DNA from: Bog-473 sp963751335
Lineage (GTDB): Bacteria > Actinomycetota > Acidimicrobiia > Acidimicrobiales > RAAP-2
DNA: 64,000 nt
Reading direction: 5' to 3'
Assembly (NCBI GenBank): GCA_963751335.1
Contig: CAVVUB010000004.1
Coordinates: 310,001-374,000, forward strand
Part shown: in pieces, positions 63,333 to 64,000 of the stretch
Position numbering within the stretch: position 1 is the stretch's first letter
Layout: every line of letters begins with the position of its first letter
Notes under the pieces: generated by a model
Told to the model about the DNA's origin: nothing
What the model saw: the letters and a program-made list of their open reading frames with translations, nothing else
Database searches by the model: none
Made by a program: the position numbers and the translations under genes

Positions 63333-64000
63333 TCAGGCGGCGGCGAAGGCCGGGCACGAGGGCTTGAACGCGCAGTGGTCGCACAGAGGCCCCACTTGAG
63401 GACGGAAGTCCTCGGCGTCACAGGCCCGCGTGATGGCGGTCCAGACCGCGGCGGTCCGTCGCCGCTGCCCGCGGATGGTCTGTTCCGTGGCGGCACTCGA
63501 GATGGCCACGGGCTCGCGCAGGTGCAGGAGCCTGACCTCTGAGGGAGGCTTGCCCGAACGCGCTCTCACAGAGCAGGGCGTAGGTCTGCACGCCGGTCAG
63601 GCTGCCTCGCTCGTAGCGCTCGGACGGCGCCCGCCCGGTCTTGTAGTCGACGACGACCAGGCTGCCGTCGGGCGCCAGGTCGAGGCGGTCGATCTTGCCG
63701 CGCAGGCACATGCCGTCGACGTGCATCTCGACCCCCAGCTCCACTCCGACGGCGCGTACCTCGTTCGGGTCCTCGAGGGTCAGATAGTTCTCGACGAGCG
63801 TCCGGGCGTCGGCCAGGAAGGACTCGCTCTCCTCGGACCCGAGCCCGAGTTGCGCGAACTCCTCGTCGTCCTGGAACTCGAACCAGGCCTGCTTCAGTTC
63901 GCTCGCTGCGGCCGCCGCGGAACGGGCGCCGGCCGGATGGTTCCAGATCAGTCCCTCCAGTGCCGAGTGGACCAGCGTGCCCTTCACCGCGGAGGGCGAC
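63333..64000 (-). CDS. RecB-family PD-(D/E)XK nuclease, N-terminus beyond the window, frameshifted
   Basis: C-terminal part of a Cas4/AddB-like exonuclease. Reading from the right edge: VKGTLVHSALEGLIWNHP (the nuclease His), LRGKIDRLDLAPDGSLVVVD (the catalytic Asp) and VVDYKTGRAPSERYERG (the D-Y-K motif). The frame changes at about 63545-63570, after which VRLLHLREPVA and the Cys cluster CDHCAFKPSC appear; together with an N-terminal Cys outside the window it would hold a 4Fe-4S cluster. Restoring one indel gives a normal C-terminus. It continues past base 64000. Confidence 0.8.

Overview
The window is high-G+C, densely packed bacterial DNA that reads as an actinobacterial chromosome. The markers are a PknG-type kinase set, GTP-dependent PEP carboxykinase, a mycothiol-conjugate amidase (Mca), DinB/maleylpyruvate-isomerase-like proteins, a luciferase-family oxidoreductase of the kind that usually needs F420, PspA-HtpX-PspAB, and the linked order rsmD-coaD-rpmF-plsX-acpP-rnc-mutM-smc-ftsY ... 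ffh-rpsP-KH-rimM-trmD-rplS. Repeats of the form GYWLVASDGGIF in a secreted protein point towards Acidimicrobiia; that placement is inference. I found no rRNA, tRNA, CRISPR array or intact mobile element.

Layout. 1-5047: a signalling cassette (3' part of pknG, a PP2C phosphatase, a VWA protein, an FHA protein, a SARP/BTAD regulator) in which all five genes are broken by frameshifts. 5294-9713: MFS transporter, pckG, thiL, rpmB. 9796-15826: DAK2-domain kinase, recG and a large secreted repeat protein. 15921-26083: a near-continuous housekeeping run covering 16S rRNA methylation, CoA synthesis, L32, phospholipid and fatty-acid synthesis (plsX, acpP), RNase III, DNA repair (mutM), chromosome condensation (smc) and the SRP receptor (ftsY). 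26098-28879: a small insert between ftsY and ffh, with a 17-bp tandem repeat over a start codon. 28921-33792: ffh, rpsP, KH protein, rimM, trmD, rplS, a DUF2469 protein and yraN.

33819-45859 is a 12-kb accessory stretch that separates yraN from yifB-dprA. It holds an enoyl-CoA hydratase, an NfeD-like/SPFH pair, orphan and stress-type small genes with visibly more A/T, a frameshifted secreted protein, an ABC exporter divergent from a two-component system, and SnoaL and VOC proteins. A possible reverse-transcriptase remnant lies at its right edge. 45860-51960: yifB, dprA, a half-length luciferase-like protein, an acyltransferase-SGNH fusion and a second enoyl-CoA hydratase. 52034-64000: fumC, pterin dehydratase, a tyrosine phosphatase, the pspA-htpX-pspAB envelope-stress operon, mca, a YdjC-type deacetylase, purE/purK, an LLM oxidoreductase, a DsbA-like protein, a PAP2 phosphatase and a truncated RecB-family nuclease.

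Sequence quality matters here. Single frameshifts lie in otherwise convincing genes (FKBP, rimM, ABC ATPase, histidine kinase, secreted protein, RecB nuclease), and they are very dense in the first 5 kb. The FKBP break is in a homopolymer. Uncorrected indels in a draft or long-read assembly explain this most simply, so 'broken' genes should not be taken as biologically dead without read-level checks.
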